The notes beneath the pieces were generated by a model. It saw only the letters and a list, made by a program, of their open reading frames with translations, was not told the origin of the DNA and did not search any database. From assembly GCA_000276965.1 (NCBI GenBank), contig AKKQ01000009.1:1-50003 (forward strand): a DNA stretch of 50,003 bases, in the 5' to 3' direction. This stretch comes from Thiovulum sp. ES (GTDB lineage: Bacteria > Campylobacterota > Campylobacteria > Campylobacterales > Thiovulaceae). Made by a program: the position numbers and the translations under genes. Below, one piece after another: positions 47,642-50,003 of this stretch; position 1 is the stretch's first letter; every line of letters begins with the position of its first letter.

Positions 47642-48697
47642 ATGAATTTAAAAAAAATTGCACATGTGAATTTGGCAAAAGGTTTTCGAGGCGGTGAAAG
47701 ACAGACTGCGATTTTGATTGAAGAACTTTCAAAACTCGGCTATCAACAAGCTGTTTTTTTACGAGAGCAGAAGAGAGATATTTCACTAAAAAACTATTTA
47801 AAAAAGAGGGAAATTCCAAATTTAGAGTTTTTTGAAATTGCAAATCCATATTTTCATGGAATGGCACTTTTTCGAGGTTTCGATCTTCTTCATGCACACG
47901 AGACAAAGGCAAATCAACTCGCTACTTTTGTAAAGATGTTTCTGGGAATTCCTTACATTATTACCCGCCGAGTTCAGTTTGTTCCAAAAAACAATTTTTT
48001 TAATAAATATATGTATCAAAACTCTTCTAAAAATATTGTTTTGTCAAAAGCTATTGGAAATGATCTTTCTCAACTTTTACCAAATTTAAAAATGGAAATT
48101 ATTCCAAGTGCCTATTCGGATGAAAATTTCGATGAGGTGGAAGATGTAAAATCTCAATATAAAAATAAAATTCTAATTGGGCATATTGGGGCTGTTGTTG
48201 ATTCTCATAAGGGACAATGTACAATTTTAGAGACCGCAAAAATGATGAGTGAAAATAGGGACATTCACTTTTTACTTGTTGGCGGAGGAAAAGATTTAGA
48301 GAGTTGCCGAGAAAAAAGCAAAGACTTGAAAAACATTGAATTTGTAGGTTTTCGAGAAAATATTTTTGATTACTTAAAAGCTTTTGATATTTTTGTTTTT
48401 CCATCAAATCATGAAGGTCTCGGCTCAACACTTCTCGATGCTATGAAATTTGAAAAACCAATTATCGCTTCAGATGTTGGGGGAATTCCTGATCTAATTA
48501 CAGATGGGCAAAATGGCTTTTTAATTGAGAAAGAGAACTCAAAAATGTTGAAAGAGAGAATAGAGACGATTTTAAGAAATCCTAATATTGGAAAAAAACT
48601 CTCTGAAAACTCAAAAGAGATAGTTGAAAATTTCTCACCAACAGAAATGACAAAAAAATATGACAAGATTTACAAGGAAATTTTAGGAAAAAAATGA
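47642..48697 (+). CDS. GT4-family glycosyltransferase
   Basis: 351 residues with GT-B fold pattern: N-terminal IAHVNLAKGFRGGERQTAILIEEL, middle IGAVVDSHKGQCTILETAKMM, and C-terminal donor site FPSNHEGLGSTLLDAMKFEKPIIASDVGGIPDLI (family motif E-x7-E region). It would transfer a nucleotide-sugar residue during LPS, capsule or glycan synthesis; substrate not deducible. ATG 47642 chosen because a promoter overlaps the longer frame. The stop overlaps the next gene's ATG (ATGA). 9/10 word at 48130. Confidence 0.88.
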   Translation: MNLKKIAHVNLAKGFRGGERQTAILIEELSKLGYQQAVFLREQKRDISLKNYLKKREIPNLEFFEIANPYFHGMALFRGFDLLHAHETKANQLATFVKMFLGIPYIITRRVQFVPKNNFFNKYMYQNSSKNIVLSKAIGNDLSQLLPNLKMEIIPSAYSDENFDEVEDVKSQYKNKILIGHIGAVVDSHKGQCTILETAKMMSENRDIHFLLVGGGKDLESCREKSKDLKNIEFVGFRENIFDYLKAFDIFVFPSNHEGLGSTLLDAMKFEKPIIASDVGGIPDLITDGQNGFLIEKENSKMLKERIETILRNPNIGKKLSENSKEIVENFSPTEMTKKYDKIYKEILGKK

Positions 48698-49983
48698 AAA
48701 ACATAATATTTGTATATGACAATTTAGAAAAAATTGAAGATTTGATAGAAATCTCATCAAACACGAGTGCAAACATAATTCTTACAAAAAGTTTGCAAAG
48801 TGGAATAAAGTTTAACAAGAGAGAAAAAGCAGACCTTTTTATCATAGATAGCAGTTTTCACTTTTCTGAAAATAAGATTGAACTTTTAAAAGAGCATTTA
48901 AATTGTATTAAGCCTCTTATTATTGAAAATAAAATTGATGAATTCAAAGATTTTTTTATATCGAAAAAGAAACTTATTGCGAATATTCGTAAATCTACAA
49001 AAATCTTAGATGAAAATCAGAAAAAATCTTTCCGAAAAACACCTGTTGTTTTTAGGAGCGAGGCAAAATTTAAAAATGAAATAAAAGCAGAGGTTCGTCG
49101 TGCAAAAAGATACAGATATCCGCTTTCTGTTGTTCTTTTTAAATATGAACTCGAAAAAGATATTGATGACTTGATTGAATATTTTAGTGGAAAAGTTCGA
49201 GAATTTGATTATCTTTGGGTGATTTCTGAAAATAAATTTGCGATGGTTCTTCCCCACACTGCTTGGAACGGAGCACAAATTCTCTCAAATAGACTTGTTA
49301 AACATGTTTCTGAAAAATACAATTTCAAGATATGTGCACTCAAAAATCAAATTCTCTCTTTTAAAAGAGTTGAAAATGATGAAACTTTTATTTTTCAAAT
49401 CGATCATGCTATTGATAATGAGTTCCGAGAGATCAATCGTGAAATAGATTTTTATGTTTGGAAAGATGAGCTTTTTAATGAATTTGCTGAAGCAAAAACA
49501 ATTCGTATTTTTAACAGATATAAGGGAATGCTTGTTTCTCATGATGCTGATATAATCTATATTAATGGAAGTTTGCATTTACACAATATTCGAGCAATCC
49601 AACAAAACATAATTGATAAAGAGAAAGTTACCTATTTTTACAGCTCTTCTATTGATAAAACAATTCGTGCTGGAATTGAATCTCTTCATAAAGAGAATCG
49701 TCATGCTGTTCTTTCAAGTTATGAAATTGTTGATCCTGTTTTTACCAAAACCAATATTGCAAAACTCTCTATTGAAGAAGATATTGATGTTTTTATCTAT
49801 TTAGATGATAGCGATGAGGTTATCAAAACAAAACTTTACGAATTATCTCTTGATGATTTAACTGTTTTTTCTGAAACACAAACTCATCTTCAAGAAAATC
49901 AAGCGATTTATATTGAGTTTAGGATTTCAATCCGAGACAAAATCTATAAAATTGAGAGTAATAGCCACATTTTACAAGTGTAA
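48694..49983 (+). CDS. Receiver-like / degenerate GGDEF / PilZ-like protein
   Basis: 429 residues, soluble. Residues 1-110 look like a response-regulator fold (IIFVYDNLEK, LFIIDSS, PLIIENK) lacking a clear phospho-Asp cluster. Residues about 125-230 follow the GGDEF pattern (EVRRAKRYRYPLSVVLFKY ... YLWVISENKFAMVLPHTAWNGAQILSNRL) with the GGDEF motif itself lost (ENKF). The last about 110 residues have a PilZ-like arrangement (LYELSLDDLTVFSETQTHLQENQ then YIEFRISI) but no clear RxxxR. It may be a catalytically dead c-di-GMP receptor or regulator of the glycosyltransferase it overlaps by four bases. Domain calls are inference. Confidence 0.6.
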   Translation: MKNIIFVYDNLEKIEDLIEISSNTSANIILTKSLQSGIKFNKREKADLFIIDSSFHFSENKIELLKEHLNCIKPLIIENKIDEFKDFFISKKKLIANIRKSTKILDENQKKSFRKTPVVFRSEAKFKNEIKAEVRRAKRYRYPLSVVLFKYELEKDIDDLIEYFSGKVREFDYLWVISENKFAMVLPHTAWNGAQILSNRLVKHVSEKYNFKICALKNQILSFKRVENDETFIFQIDHAIDNEFREINREIDFYVWKDELFNEFAEAKTIRIFNRYKGMLVSHDADIIYINGSLHLHNIRAIQQNIIDKEKVTYFYSSSIDKTIRAGIESLHKENRHAVLSSYEIVDPVFTKTNIAKLSIEEDIDVFIYLDDSDEVIKTKLYELSLDDLTVFSETQTHLQENQAIYIEFRISIRDKIYKIESNSHILQV

Positions 49984-50003
49984 ATTGGCGATAATATCTC
50001 ATA

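Overview
The window is about 50 kb of AT-rich chromosome. By eye it is roughly one third G+C, with TTG used very often as a start codon. Its gene set points to Campylobacterota (Epsilonproteobacteria): a mitochondrial-type MutS with a C-terminal HNH nuclease, a split PAS/chemoreceptor pair like Campylobacter CetB/CetA, a short SecG with an acidic tail, an alpha-carbonic anhydrase, and DUF485/ActP-type transport. I cannot name the genus from the sequence alone.

Layout. 3-13052: the 3' part of a giant surface or secreted repeat protein, open at the window edge, followed by an overlapping repeat-bearing lipoprotein. 13498-21364 (minus strand): purE, mnmG, a sensor diguanylate cyclase with a probable N-terminal frameshift, an S4 RNA-binding protein, a DUF58 protein, an unknown small protein and a sodium:neurotransmitter-type symporter. 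21516-23463 (plus): DUF485 protein and ActP-like symporter. 23533-28313 (minus): carbonic anhydrase, dxr, cvpA-like gene, then the CetA/CetB-like pair. 28511-31468 (minus): mutS with HNH. 31794-36269 (plus): a type IIG-like restriction-modification enzyme and a Dam-family methylase, bounded by GC-rich hairpins that resemble IS200/IS605 ends. 36270-36936: a 667-bp non-coding stretch with repeats, hairpins and decayed coding fragments. 36937-40377 (minus): heat-shock operon grpE, unknown, lysine-rich histone-like gene, dnaK. 40588-44340 (minus): topA, aroE, a MotE-like gene. 44451-47000 (plus): yebC, an outer-membrane beta-barrel, a DnaQ-type exonuclease and a small membrane-anchored protein. 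47036-47533 (minus): secG. 47642-49983 (plus): a GT4 glycosyltransferase and a receiver/degenerate-GGDEF/PilZ-like protein.

Two observations stand out. First, dnaK is interrupted by a 311-nt group I intron lying exactly inside the codons for the GGGT phosphate-binding loop. The P, Q, R and S core elements, P4 and P7 pairings, a U at the 5' splice site and a terminal G are all visible, and splicing restores a 627-residue DnaK. Second, the word CGATGAGGTC (and its complement GACCTCATCG) occurs 21 times exactly, and its 9-base core CGATGAGGT 33 times. All copies are inside genes, on both strands and without strand bias, far above chance for this base composition. This is the behaviour of a DNA-uptake-type signal sequence, which I do not know to have been described for this phylum.

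Secondary signals are a family of GTCGGA palindromes placed just after stop codons, a family of short CCCC/GGGG hairpins, and shared extended -10 promoters of the form TGnTAnAAT. No tRNA, rRNA or CRISPR array was seen.
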